From Pohlia nutans (taxonomy: Eukaryota > Streptophyta > Bryopsida > Bryales > Mniaceae), in the NCBI GenBank assembly GCA_022496805.1, contig CM040087.1, positions 31,520,253-31,584,252 on the forward strand: a stretch of 64,000 nucleotides of DNA, written 5' to 3'. Both the position numbers and the translations under genes were made by a program. The notes beneath the pieces are model-generated. The model did no database searches, had not been told where the DNA came from, and saw only the letters and a list, made by a program, of their open reading frames with translations. Positions 51,541 to 62,121 of the stretch are shown in pieces. Position 1 is the stretch's first letter. Every line of letters starts with the position of its first letter.

Positions 51541-53606
51541 CAGAGGGCAAGTAACAATACTAGTAGCAGAATTGTCGTTTTTCATTCCCCATTTTGTGGA
51601 AACAGTGAACAGTGACGCAATATTGTGCCTAGATTTATGTCTTTCTTCTTGTGACCAAAACCACTCACTAGCATTGACGCAACCCATGTGCCTGGCGCGA
51701 TTTCATTCCTTTTTCATTTTTAGTAAGTGAAAACGACACATTTCCTCCTAGTGCAAGTGCAGAAATTTTGTCACCTTGGAGAGGGATCTCCTGCAGTTGT
51801 GTCCATAGAGAGGGAGAGATTCTCTGGAATTGGTTGGATTTTAGCTCTTGGGAGGGTTGCGGAGCCAGCAACTTGAATTGTCACTCAATTTGATTAGCAC
51901 TTTTGGATATTCACTGGATATGCTGCCATGCCAGTGATCGTTGTACGGTGTCAATATTCTGCGGTACTCTTCTGTACTATTCTTGTACTTGCTTCTAAAA
52001 CTTCCGTCTAGACTGCTCACAATGAGGCTTTTACGAATTACGATGTTAATATTATAGATTGATCTAAAAGTCAACGATTTGTATGATGTCAACTCTCGTA
52101 TTACATTCTCACAAGTATCACATTATACTAAAAGAAATGTAAAATTTTAAGTAAATAGATTCTGTATTTTGAATGTGCTGAATCTGGGAGGATTTTGGAT
52201 GAAATGTAAGAATATATGTTGTGTCCATCTCTAAGTGTCCAAATGGCCTAAAGCAACTAAAACAACTGCTATGTCCCAAAAACAATAACGTGAAAAGCCT
52301 TAGTGGAGATATGGGGCCTCAACAAGGTTACTAAACTTTTAGAATTGTTGATAGCCTTAGTGGAGATATAGAGCCTCAACAAGGCCACTAAGCTTTGAGA
52401 ATTGTTGATTAGTATAGCACCAACAACAAACCCATAAATAAATTAAATTTTATAAATATAACAAAGAAGAGAAATTGCAGTTTAACGTGGACAACCATTG
52501 TTCATGTTAGATTGAGATTTCGTTTATTTGAAATAATTATTTTTTATTTAGCCCAATTGATTTCAGCTCGTCAGAAGTGGAGGCCATCTTGAAGCCTCAT
52601 ATCTCCTCTAATGAATTAACGTGAATAATCTTGAAAAGTGTAGGACCATTTTCACATCACAATGCAATTAATTTCTTCTTTTAAAAAAAATTGGGATCTT
52701 GTTTACCTCTTTTTTGTTTTTTTAAATTTGATTGTGACTACTAAGGCAATTCTGAATAGAATCGCCTCATAGTTTATTGAGTCTTTGAAGTCCTCTTGAA
52801 TGGATATCGAGAGCACTTTCTAATACAAAGGCACTTTAAATAAAAATCAACAATCAAATTGTTTTGTAGTGTGTTGTGTAGTATAGAATGATATCATGTT
52901 AGAGAAAACAACAATCCCAAAAAACAATTGTAATAATGAAACATAAAGTTCTTCAAAATGTTACGAAAAGAGATGAAAAAATGGAAGCTTGAAGAACATA
53001 CTAAAATGATAAATGAGGAAATGGCACATTAAAGAACACAATGGGATTGAAAATGAGGCAAAGGAAGCTTGAGGGATAAGTTAGAGTAGGACAATCCAAG
53101 TACAATTTAGAGAGGGCAAGGAAGGTTTTGAAATTTGTTTAATTTTTTAATCTTTTAAGTTTTAATTTTTATGTCATAAATGCAAAATCAATCATTTCTA
53201 GAGGAGGCTTTATTTCTTATTTGATAATTTAATTTTTTGTAGTTTAAAAAAAATAAAGATGCATTTTTGACAATTTTTAAGGTGGTGGGGAGTGTAAAAT
53301 TAGGAATTAGGATTAAAATTTAGAATTTGCATCAAGTTTATGCTCAAAATTAGGATTTAGGTTTGGCATTAATTAGGATCATGTTCATGATTAGTATTTA
53401 AGAATTTGGTTTAGGATTATTTACAATGCTATAATCTAAATACAGCTTTAAGGACTTCATTACCCATGGGGTGGCACAAATTAAGTCAATCTATTATATA
53501 ACCAAGCTCATCTTTTACAATCTTGTTAGTTAGTTTTTTTGTTTTATCCATTGATTTACATCACTAGGGCAATGCTAAGTTGGATTGAATAATACTTTGT
53601 TGACTC
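51541..53606. other. gene-free AT-rich spacer
   Basis: No gene recognised in about 2 kb. A unit of about 57-69 bp (GCCTTAGTGGAGATAT...GAATTGTTGAT) is tandemly duplicated at about 52297-52408. Short GGATTTAGGTTTGG-like repeats occur at 53310-53400. Confidence 0.45.
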
Positions 53607-53610
53607 TTAA

Positions 53611-54147
53611 CCCTTAAAAGATGTAGTGTCTCCATTATGGACAGTGAATGAAGATCAATACAAGCTCTACTTTCATCTATGCTTATGAATTTCATCCCAA
53701 ACTTTGTGAAGTAAGCTCAAAGTCCTATTTATAATATTGTGTGAAGATCAAAATATATTTAGCAATTTTTAAAATCAATAACTACAAAATTTAAGTCTCA
53801 AATTTATTTTTTAGTGTGTGGCGTTTGAGGGTTAGCTATGCAACAAATGCTCGAACAAATGTTGAAAGACGTTTTCCAATCCAATAGAAAAGTGCTTATA
53901 AACTTTTCCAAATATCAAAGGTATATTGAATTTTGTCATGTTATGTTGAGGACTAATGTTGATATTTGGTGGGCATCGGGTCACTGGCATTACAAACAGA
54001 CACTTTATTCACGCCGGCCCTTGAGAAAGGGTCGGAGTTTCTATCTATCTATTTGGTGATGTCCTTGTCTTTTTGAACAATTGATTTTTGTGAAATTTTT
54101 GGAATGATCTCTCTATGCATGGTCATTTCGCGTGGATCATTTAGAGG
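53611..54147. repeat. piggyBac-like MITE with a nested LINE tail
   Basis: TTAA at 53607-53610 and 54148-54151, with decayed CCCTTAAAAG and TTTAGAGG termini. A LINE-tail copy at 53968-54051 lies inside it. Confidence 0.45.
53968..54051 (+). repeat. LINE 3'-tail copy I
   Basis: GGTGGGCATCGGGTCACTGG, then ACACTTTATTCACGCCGGCC and GTTTCTATCTATCT. Confidence 0.8.
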
Positions 54148-54151
54148 TTAA

Positions 54152-54261
54152 GCCCTAAACTTCAATAAGGCCATGTTACAAAAGAAGGCACAAATGTTTA
54201 CTGCAATCACTAAAGAAGTTTGTTTGGTAAGATTAGTAACTTTAATATCGGGTTGGATATT
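54152..54261. other. short gene-free spacer
   Basis: Nothing recognised. Confidence 0.4.
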
Positions 54262-54520
54262 TATTATTTTTGGTAGCAGGTTGACTATTTAGTGTCCTTG
54301 GTAGTGCACTAACAAGGGTAATAAATAGTCAATCCACTACCAAAGGTACTAAATAACCAACCCACTACCAAGGGTACTAAATAACCAACCCACTACCAAG
54401 GGTACTAAATAGCCAGCCTACTACCAAAGGTACTAAATAGCCAACCCGTTTAGCTATTTAGTAACCTTAGTAATGGGTTAGCTATTCATTACCCTTGGAA
54501 GTGGGTTAGCTATTTAGTAT
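54262..54520. repeat. 28-bp tandem repeat with inverted copies
   Basis: Four to five units of CCACTACCAAGGGTACTAAA plus TAACCAAC (28 bp) at 54330-54450 are flanked on both sides by inverted versions (TATTTAGTGTCCTTGGTAG; GGGTTAGCTATTTAGTA). The whole block can form several alternative hairpins. Confidence 0.75.
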
Positions 54521-54793
54521 ATAAGGCATGAACTAGTGCCCACCTTTTCATTCTTTTAATTTGCATTTTTAAAATAGAGGTTTGCATACCTATATTACAA
54601 CAAAGTAATTTGTATGCACATTTTTTTAACCCCTAAGTGACTGATTGACCATTTTTTGTTGGTAGCCTAAACATTAGTGATTGCTCAAAGGTAGAAAATG
54701 ACGTTTTCTAGAGTTTTGATTTTTTGTTCAAATTGGGGTAGAGATCATAATCTAATGTTGTTTGATGCATTGCGTTTGCAATATTGAAGTTCA
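54521..54793. other. spacer with one MITE end
   Basis: TTAACCCCTAAGTGACTGATTGACC near 54627 is a left end of the 540-bp family with no matching right end. Confidence 0.45.
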
Positions 54794-54797
54794 TTAA

Positions 54798-55368
54798 CCC
54801 CTAAGCGTCCTCACCTATGTCCGGTTTAGGTAGTTTTGCAAAGATGCATTATAAAATGCAATTAATACGAATATTTAGAACTTGATGTATGAATAAAAGT
54901 TATACATTTTGAATTTTAGATTCTATATATATACGGTTAGATTTATGATTGCTATCACTAATTTTTTTCTATAAATTTTAAAACATAAAATAAAAAATTA
55001 TTTTGTAATTCAATTACGAATAAGATATTGACAATATGTGGATGACATTTGTTGTGATGGGTTATAATGTAGTACTCTAGGTGTAGTGATTTTTGGAGAT
55101 TTTTTGGATGCTTGATTTTATGATTTTATTTTTTCAGGAACACTTTTAGACCAAAATCTTCAAAATTTTGGGTGAAACACTACAACTCAAAATAAGGCAT
55201 AATTTTTTCAGAAATTGTTTCTTTTTCGATCGGATCACACATACATGAAGCTAACTTCCCATAAAAAATTCAGTAAAAAAATCACACTACAAAAAGTGCA
55301 AGGCGGATAAGAAACTACGGATGAAATCTGTACATCAAGCAAAATATGCATGGTTGGGCGGTTAGGGG
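54798..55368. repeat. piggyBac-like MITE, 571 bp
   Basis: TTAA at 54794-54797 and 55369-55372, start CCCCTAAGCGTCC, end GGGCGGTTAGGGG. Its right half equals the host sequence of the nested insertion at 17186-18694. Confidence 0.7.
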
Positions 55369-55372
55369 TTAA

Positions 55373-55885
55373 AGAAATTTTCAAAAAAAAAAACCTCAAA
55401 TATTACAGAAATTCATAAAGTCTAGAAATCTCAGGCTTCCGGTAAAGATTCTGGCTCCAAATTCTGGCCACGAGGTCCTGAAGCCTGAGATTTCAGGACT
55501 TTACAATTTGAACTGTGGACCTCGTGGCCACCAAGAGCCTTATGATTCCTATTCCAAGGCCGGCACACCACTCTTGGGCTTGTGTTAGAGACTACTCGGA
55601 TATCTGAACTTATCCAGGATACAGGATGCATCTCTGGATCACTGATCCAGAGAGTTTGCGAATTTCTCTATTGTCCTTGTGTTATAAAAGTCACTATTTT
55701 GAAAAAGTGATGATGTTTACTCCTTTGAAAATTTTGCCATTGACCATTTTAGAATATATATATATTTAAAGCCATGGACCTCTTTTCTCTTTGTTATTTG
55801 TACCTACTTCTCTGCGGTCTAAAAAGGTAATCCATATTATACCTATATTACAAAAAAGTAACAAAATTTGTAATTTATGGTTGAT
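55373..55885. other. gene-free spacer with palindrome
   Basis: Around 55425-55500 the AATCTCAGGCTTC and GAAGCCTGAGATT arms and the central GGCCACGAGGTCC form an imperfect palindrome. No gene. Confidence 0.45.
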
Positions 55886-56462
55886 TGTTCTAAAACCACC
55901 AACTTAAGCAGTTTCGCCTATTTTTGGTAGTGCTAAATTCAAAAAAATATATAAATGTGTTCGAAATAGGTTTTGATAAGGATTGCAAAAAATTGCAACA
56001 TCTAATTCGTATTTGTCAATTTTGTACAAAAATCCAAAGTGAAAAGTAATCTCTGACCCATACATCACATACCAATTTCCTAAGTTCACACTTTGAACAC
56101 ACAATTCGCTATTTACGCACTTGGCTATATAATCATGCACTTCGTCCCCGAGCGCATGATTTTATTTGTCTAACTTTTATTTTTAAAAAACCAGCGATTA
56201 TTGTCTTTCTTCAATCCCTTACATTGTAAACAAATAATTATTTTAATAAATTTTTATTCTCATCTTTATCTTTTCTTTTATCTTTTCTTTTTTAACTTGA
56301 TTTCTTTCTCGTCTTCTTTCTTGTCTTCTTTCTTGTCTTCTTTTTGTCTTTGTTTTTGTCTTCCTTTTTGTCTTCGTTGTCTTTTTTTTCTTCTACTTTT
56401 TCTTCAGTTGTGGCTGCTGAACCCTAAACAATGGGAGCAAACCAAAAAAAAAAAAAAAAAAA

Positions 56463-56503
<41 letters not shown>

Positions 56504-56626
56504 CCTTTTTCTTGGCCGTGGGGTGCTGCTGAACCCTGAATGACAGCTGCCCAAAAAAAAAAAAAAAAAAAAACTTTTTTTTTGACTTTTTTGACTTTTT
56601 CTTAAAATTACTATTTTTAGACGTTG

Positions 56627-56646
56627 GGGTGCGCGGCCGCGCACCC
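56627..56646. repeat. perfect 20-bp GC palindrome, copy 1
   Basis: GGGTGCGCGGCCGCGCACCC, self-complementary, with a NotI site at its centre. Identical to 56978-56997. Confidence 0.9.
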
Positions 56647-56773
56647 AAAGACTCTTCTTCCTCTTCTTCTCCTTCCCCTCTCCTCATATATATATAGGGG
56701 AGAGGTGAGGGAGGGAGAAGGAGTTGAAGAATGAATGAGAGAGACCTTCTCCTCTCCCCTATATATATGAGGA

Positions 56774-56950
56774 GAGGGGAGGGATGGAGAGGGAGGGATG
56801 GAGAGGGAGGGATGGAGAGGGAGGGATGGAGAGGGAGGGATGGAGAGGGAGGGATGGAGAGGGAGGGATGGAGAGGGAGGGATGGAGAGGGAGGGATGGA
56901 GAGGGAGGGATGGAGAGGGAGGGATGGAGAGGGAGGGATGGAGAGAGAGG
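56774..56950. repeat. 14-bp polypurine minisatellite
   Basis: About 12 near-perfect units of GGAGAGGGAGGGAT on the plus strand. It is preceded by a CTCCTCTCCCCTATATATAT to ATGAGGAGAGGGG inverted repeat. Confidence 0.9.
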
Positions 56951-56977
56951 GAGAGGAGAGAGGATAAAAGAGGCTGA

Positions 56978-56997
56978 GGGTGCGCGGCCGCGCACCC
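56978..56997. repeat. perfect 20-bp GC palindrome, copy 2
   Basis: Identical to 56627-56646. The pair brackets the minisatellite. Confidence 0.9.
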
Positions 56998-57939
56998 TCA
57001 GCCGTCAGTAACCTAAAAATAGAAAAAAAAAACTTTTTTTTTTTTTTTTTTTTTTCCCGGCCGTTTAGGATTCAGCCGCCGGCGGCTGAACCCTAAATTT
57101 TTTTTAAGGGTTCATGAGCCCTAAACAAGAAAGAAGACGAAAACCAAAAGAGAAAAAGAAAAAAAAAAATTATTTTTTTATTTTTTATTTTTTTGGTTTT
57201 TTTTTCCGCCACCGCCGTTTAGGTTCAGCCGCCGCTGTCTGAACCCTAATTTTAAAAAATTTAAAATTTCTATTTTTAGGGTTCATGAGCCCTAAGCAAA
57301 AAAGAAGACGAAAAAAAAAAAAAAAAAAAAAAAAATGATTTTTTTTCCTCGGTGCGGGTGTAGGGTTTGCGGCTGCCACAAGAGGTATGAAGAAAAAAAT
57401 AGAAAAAGAAGAAGAAGACAAGAAGGAAGACAAGAAGGAAAAGAAAAAGAAGACAAGAAAGAAGACAAGATAAAAGAAACAAGATAAAGAAAAGATAAAA
57501 GAAAAGATAAAGATAAGAATAAAAAATAAATAAAAAAATTGTTTGTTTACAATGTAAGTGATTTGTAGAAAGACAAAATCGCTGTTTTTTAGAGAGTTTT
57601 TTACACAAATTTTTTAAGCACGATTTGCTCATGAAATGAACGCACTTGGCCAAGTGCATAAATAGTGAATTGCGTGTTTTTGTTGTTCCTAAATTCCGCT
57701 CATGAGCTAACCCAAAACCACCAACTATTTCTTTGCAATGCTTCGCATGCCATTGGTCTACTTGAATAGTGAAATTGGTGGTTTTGAGTCTCAACTGTGG
57801 TGGCCCCCAAAAAGCTCTATATGTTATAATTGGAGGAGGTGGTGGTTTTAGGACATCTAGAAGGTTATTATTAAACAGTTAGAAGTTATACATCTAGAAG
57901 GTTTTCATTTAACAAGGTCGAACATTCTATGTAAGGTAG

Positions 57940-59133
57940 GATGTTCTAAAACCACCACCTCCCCCAATTATGACATGTAGACTTTTCTTGAGGCCACCAT
58001 AGTTGAGACCCAAAACCGCCAATTTCACTATTCAAGGAGACCAATGGCACGCCAAGCATTGAAAAGAAATAGTTGGTGGTTTTGGGTATTATTATGAGTG
58101 AAAGTTAGTACCACATGGTGTAAGCATGGAGAAACCTAAAGGATTGATTTGGGTCAGAGGTTATTTTCCACTTTGGAAATTTGTATAAAATTGACAAATG
58201 CGAATTAGATGTTGCAATTTTGCAATCCTCATCAAAGCATATTTCAAATGCGGTCATATTTTCTTTCGAATTTAGGACTGCCGAAAATAAGCCAGATTGC
58301 TTAACCCTTTAGTGCCTAGCTGACCACATTATGGTCACTACAATGTCCGAAATGCAAATAGCAGAGAATCCGTGAAGAATTGGAACTTCAATTTTGAAGT
58401 TCAGATTTGCCCACATACATTACGCACCTTCCAGAAAAAGAAATTTTCAATTTGGAATTGTACAACTATCAAAATACCTATCAGCAGAACGCGAAAATAC
58501 TGCAAATACTTGAAAATACAGTAAATACTTACAAATACAACATATGTATTGTGTAGTATTTATTGTGTTTGGAAGTTTGTTATCTTGTTTTATTTTTTTG
58601 GATTGTGTTCTCTTCTTCATCTTCCATTAGTGTGTGTAATCCGATCTTGACTAATGTACCCACTCCTGTCAATTTTCAACGTATAAAATTTTGTCCTAAA
58701 CCGTACATGGACAAGTCACTTTCACTTATAAATCTCACAATAATTATGTGTGAGTCTATTTTTGATATGAAAGATTGCAACGGAGAGGTGTTGACATAGG
58801 GCATAGCTGAACTTCTTTGCTTTTATTTTTGAAAATTTACCTCAAATTATATCTAACTTTGAAGTCACACACCCCCCAAAATCTCGTTTTTGAGCGTGCA
58901 TTATACAGTTCAAATACATACTATAATCTTCCGATCCCACCATCGGATGATTCTCAAATTTTGATAAAATATGTGCTCTCGAGTTGAGAATAGAATTGTA
59001 CGGTTACTTTCTAATTTAACCCATTCTATTTTTGGTAGTCTCAACCACAGTGAAAAATCTACTGAAATCCAGGGCTCTGAGCTACAGTACCCTAGGCACT
59101 AAAGGGTTAAGTTGGTGGTTTTAAGACAATCTT
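57940..59133 (+). repeat. TIR element, CCTAAAACCACC family, interrupted by a MITE
   Basis: The left end TAGGATGTTCTAAAACCACC pairs with the right end GGTGGTTTTAAGACAATCTT. The MITE at 58305-59106 splits it close to the right end. Confidence 0.7.
58305..59106. repeat. piggyBac-like MITE, 803-bp family, copy 2 (inverted)
   Basis: TTAA at 58301-58304 and 59107-59110. It is inverted relative to 15604-16406 and highly similar over its full length. The paralogous empty site is at 55904-55907. Confidence 0.85.
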
Positions 59134-59207
59134 GTTTTTGACGAGTTACGAAACATTTGTGGCAAATGTGACAAACATTGACGGTTCCCAAATAGAGCCG
59201 TTACTGA

Positions 59208-59213
59208 CACGTG
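59208..59213. promoter_or_regulatory. G-box/ABRE-like site upstream of CML
   Basis: CACGTG within ACACGTGT, about 145 bp upstream of the TATA box. It is compatible with bZIP or bHLH control. Inferred from the motif and position only. Confidence 0.35.
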
Positions 59214-59352
59214 TACGCTACCTCCTCCAGATCGTTACCAACTTAACTACGGAAGCCAGTGCAGTACGGTATTTCCGTCTCCTTCGTCGCACCTTCCGAG
59301 GACCTTCCACGAAAGTGCGGAACTCAGAGTCACCTCCGTGTGAGAATTCGCC

Positions 59353-59360
59353 TATAAAAT
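59353..59360 (+). promoter_or_regulatory. TATA box of the CML gene
   Basis: TATAAAAT lies about 200 bp upstream of the CML start codon. The start of transcription would be near 59385, giving a 5' UTR of about 180 bases. Confidence 0.6.
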
Positions 59361-59561
59361 GCGCACTTCGCCCAGGTTGAATGATTTCTCGCCGCGCGCA
59401 TTTCCTGTGCATTTCCTTTGCATTTCAGAGCATTTTATTTTTGGTCCCTTTACGAAGCTTTTGTGCGTTGCTTTTTCTGATAGATCGGAGTTCATCGTTC
59501 TTTGGATCTGTTTGTCTGCAGAGTTTTTTCTTTTTTTTTGCATTTTTCGTTTGAAGGCACG

Positions 59562-60260
59562 ATGAAGCTCGGGGTGCCGAGCCTTGGGAAGTCCAAAAAG
59601 CAGAGGAGCGGGAACCTTGCGGTGGAGACGGCAAACGGCAATTCGTACCGGAACGGGTTGCCGTTGGTTTCTCCCACGGCGGTTGTTGCCGACTCTCCGA
59701 AAGCCGCGAAGAATGAGAAGCAAGGGTTTATAGCCAAGATTACCAGCCGGGCGAGTTTGCGCAAGAAGAAGAGCAAGAACGGAGTGGCGGTTCCCGCGGC
59801 ATTGCACATTTCCAAGTCGGAGCAGGAACTCAAACGCGCCTTTAGGGTCTACGACTCGGACAATGACGGGCGAATTTCGACCTCCGAGCTCCGGACCGTT
59901 CTCACGTCTCTTGGCGGTGCAATCTCCGATGAGGATCTTAATCAGCTTATGAAACAGATCGACACGGACAACGACGGCTTCATTAGTCTCGAAGAGTTTG
60001 TTGAGTTTCATCATGCCAGCACCTCGGTTGTTGACCTTTCTCCCCTGCATGATCCCATGAGAGATGCTTTTCGCATGTTTGATAAGGATGGAGATAGTCG
60101 TATCTCGGCCAGCGAATTGCAGTCTGTTTTGGTTAGTCTGGGAGATAAAGGCCACTCGCTTGACGAATGCAAGAAGATGATTCAGAGCGTAGACAAAGAC
60201 GGCGATGGCTTCGTGGATTTCCTGGAGTTTCAAGAGTTGATGGGAGGACATGATGATTGA
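59562..60260 (+). CDS. CML: calmodulin-like protein (CML), four EF-hands, single exon
   Basis: A 232-residue EF-hand calcium sensor. I chose the ATG at 59562 ([10 protein letters not shown]). The same frame is open a further 20 codons upstream, but that stretch lies in a T-rich leader without ATG. Residues 1-85 form a basic Lys/Ser-rich extension ([10 protein letters not shown] at 65-74) with no recognised domain. Four loops follow: [12 protein letters not shown] (98-109), [12 protein letters not shown] (134-145), [12 protein letters not shown] (174-185) and [12 protein letters not shown] (211-222). All have Asp at positions 1, 3 and 5 and Glu at 12. Loop 3 has Ser instead of the usual Gly at position 6. 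Such proteins bind calcium and relay the signal to target proteins. Single-exon structure is normal for plant CMLs. The basic extension could direct membrane or nuclear targeting; that is inference. Confidence 0.95.
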   Translation: MKLGVPSLGKSKKQRSGNLAVETANGNSYRNGLPLVSPTAVVADSPKAAKNEKQGFIAKITSRASLRKKKSKNGVAVPAALHISKSEQELKRAFRVYDSDNDGRISTSELRTVLTSLGGAISDEDLNQLMKQIDTDNDGFISLEEFVEFHHASTSVVDLSPLHDPMRDAFRMFDKDGDSRISASELQSVLVSLGDKGHSLDECKKMIQSVDKDGDGFVDFLEFQELMGGHDD

Positions 60261-60790
60261 AGACCAGTCACGAAGCAACTGTGGTCATAATTTCGGACGC
60301 GGTGATTGCTGTTCCTCGACGCGTCTGGAACGCGTGAGGAATAATTTCTTGCCGCGTGGAGCGCTCGTTTTGACATCCCGAGACAGATGGAAAGCAGGAA
60401 AAAGTGAAAAAATGCTTTGATGCTTTTCAGTCTTCATCACTGATAAACGCTTTGATGTCGATAGTTATTTTTCCCCGGCCTCCAGAAATCTTTGCAGTGC
60501 TCATTGACGGAACTCTCTTCCATGGCATTGCTTGTACTCTCAACAGAACTAGTAATGTCGTTGAGTGATTGTATCATAGGTGATTTGCTGGTAATGTGGC
60601 AAGAGAAGTGCTACAAATCTGTAATTGTAAGCTGAAATGGAACGGTCTCTCATGTTAGAGGCTAAATTTTTGTGCCAGTTTTTTCCTTTTTCTTTTTTCC
60701 TTCTTCCTGACGAGTTACTGTGATTTGTGTGTCAAAAGAGTTCACGTATGGTCGAAGCAAGTTCTCTTTTACTTTTGCATTTGTAATGCC
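60261..60790 (+). other. CML 3' UTR and intergenic DNA
   Basis: No second gene seen. T-rich elements around 60670-60700 may mark the transcript end. No clear AATAAA was found. Confidence 0.4.
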
Positions 60791-62121
60791 ATGTCTTCGT
60801 CGGAACTAGATTCTTTCCCTATTCACAATGTACTGTTATCAAATGATCCTGATGTATGACGCGGAATTTCAGAGGGGTTTGGGCAATGGCGGTTGGAAAA
60901 CTCCAGTACGGGCCGTGATGTTCTAGCCGGGGTTTGGAGTGATTCATCAGCAGGCTTGAGCCAGGAAGGTATGTCCCTGTTTGCATGCAAAACCCCTCTT
61001 ATTTGTTTGAATACCGAATATGCCATGCTTATTTCAGAATCTTACATAACTTTGATCTTCTGTACAGTTTTTGGGTACGCCACACAATATTCGAAGTCAC
61101 TAAATCCCCCGGTGGTCCCTATTTTTGTCCTTGTCAGGGCCCACCTTTAAAAACAACCCCCTCCTCCAATGGTTTTTTATTCCCAAATAGGTGCCCCTAG
61201 GATAATTTGGGGCCGTAGGCCTGAATTTTGCAAAAGAAATTGCCAAAAAAAGGGGTCTTGGTGCCCAAAATAGAAATTTCAGAAAAGGGGGGGCCCATGA
61301 ACAGTGTCTCGCAAGGTCTCGCATTCAAGACCACCGGGGATATAGGAACGGGGCACAATATTACTGCTGATGGCTTGCGCGATAATAGCGAATGGTAAGC
61401 TCATCAATATCTATTACCCTACGTCGTGGTCAGTTTTGACATTAATTAATTATTTTTTGTCCAAAAGAGCCACATGCCATTTTGTGGTTGGTTTATGGTG
61501 ACGTGGACCTCTCAAAATATGATGTGGAAATTAGATTTCGACACAATACTGTCCGAATCTGACCCTCACATATGGTAATGCTACTCTGTGCCAGGAATGT
61601 TATCCAAGAGAAAGGAATCGATTTCTATCAGCATATTCGGTCCGTCGACTCCTACAACAGGTTGCAGTTCTTCAATAATTTAGTATTAAAACTCATGTCC
61701 TCGAATAAAGGCTGGCACATGAACTGAAAAGCACCTTTGGTAGGTTTGAGACGTACGTAATGTCTGAAAAGCACCTTTGGTAGGTTTGAGACGTACGTAA
61801 TCTACCTCTTGAGGTAGATTTCAGAGAACCTACGTGCAAGTCATTATGGGACAGAGGGAGTAAAATTTTGTACTGTAGTATGCTTCTTACCGCGGTCTAG
61901 ATTCTGAGGTTGAGGATAGTATTTGCCTTGCATCTGTGGGAGTGATTTCGGGAGATGTATAAGGTAGCGGACCCAATTCCCGTCTGAATTTCAGGTTCAG
62001 CAAGTTTTGTTTCTGGAGTGGCTATCAAAATGATTCAGAAATATGTAGAGAGTTTGTACAAGCCCAATCTAACTTGAACCATATTTTTCAGACTATTATT
62101 GAATTACTTATGAATTTTTGA
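60791..62121 (+). pseudogene. unrecognised four-exon gene model with one TGA
   Basis: Exons 60791-60968, 61316-61394, 61595-61660 and 61995-62121 join with GT/AG borders and compatible phases (1, 0, 1) into a 149-codon frame. It begins MSSSELDSFPIHNVLLSNDP and ends IFQTIIELLMNF. Codon 23 is TGA (60857-60859) in a GTA-TGA-CGC context, as expected from CGA to TGA decay. Either this is a young pseudogene, or translation starts after that codon, or the first exon is different. Intron lengths are 347, 200 and 334. I recognise no domain. The last intron contains a 37-bp tandem duplication (61727-61801). Exons read downstream of 62121 were not found. Confidence 0.45.

Larger units (their letters stand above)
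56192..57584. repeat. foldback element with low-complexity core, 1393 bp
   Basis: The arms of about 240 bp are inverse: CAGCGATTATTGTCTTTC at the left, GAAAGACAAAATCGCTG at the right, each followed inward by TCTTTTCTTTTATCTTT-type and TTTGTCTTC-type tracts and GTGGCTGC. The core holds long A and T runs, the polypurine minisatellite (56774-56950) and two 20-bp GC palindromes. All ORFs across it are low-complexity artefacts. Confidence 0.7.
55886..57860 (-). repeat. TIR element, CCTAAAACCACC family, inverted copy with large insertion
   Basis: The ends TTGTTCTAAAACCACCAAC and GGTGGTGGTTTTAGGACAT are inverse. Net of the insertion at 56192-57584 it aligns with 57940-58300 and 5024-5432. At 55904-55907 it carries TTAA once, where the copy to the right has a piggyBac-like MITE. 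Confidence 0.65.

Noticed and set aside
54330..54450. CRISPR-like array of 28-bp repeats
   Set aside because: The units are contiguous with no unique spacers, and this is a plant nuclear region.
56424..57011. Poly-Lys, poly-Phe and Arg/Gly/Glu repeat ORFs
   Set aside because: Direct translation of homopolymer runs and the 14-bp minisatellite.
59502..59561. CML start 20 codons earlier
   Set aside because: It would need a TTG start in a T-rich leader. The ATG at 59562 is the first in frame.
59352..60278. 308-codon minus-strand ORF
   Set aside because: Antisense of the CML gene. The plus strand encodes four exact EF-hands.
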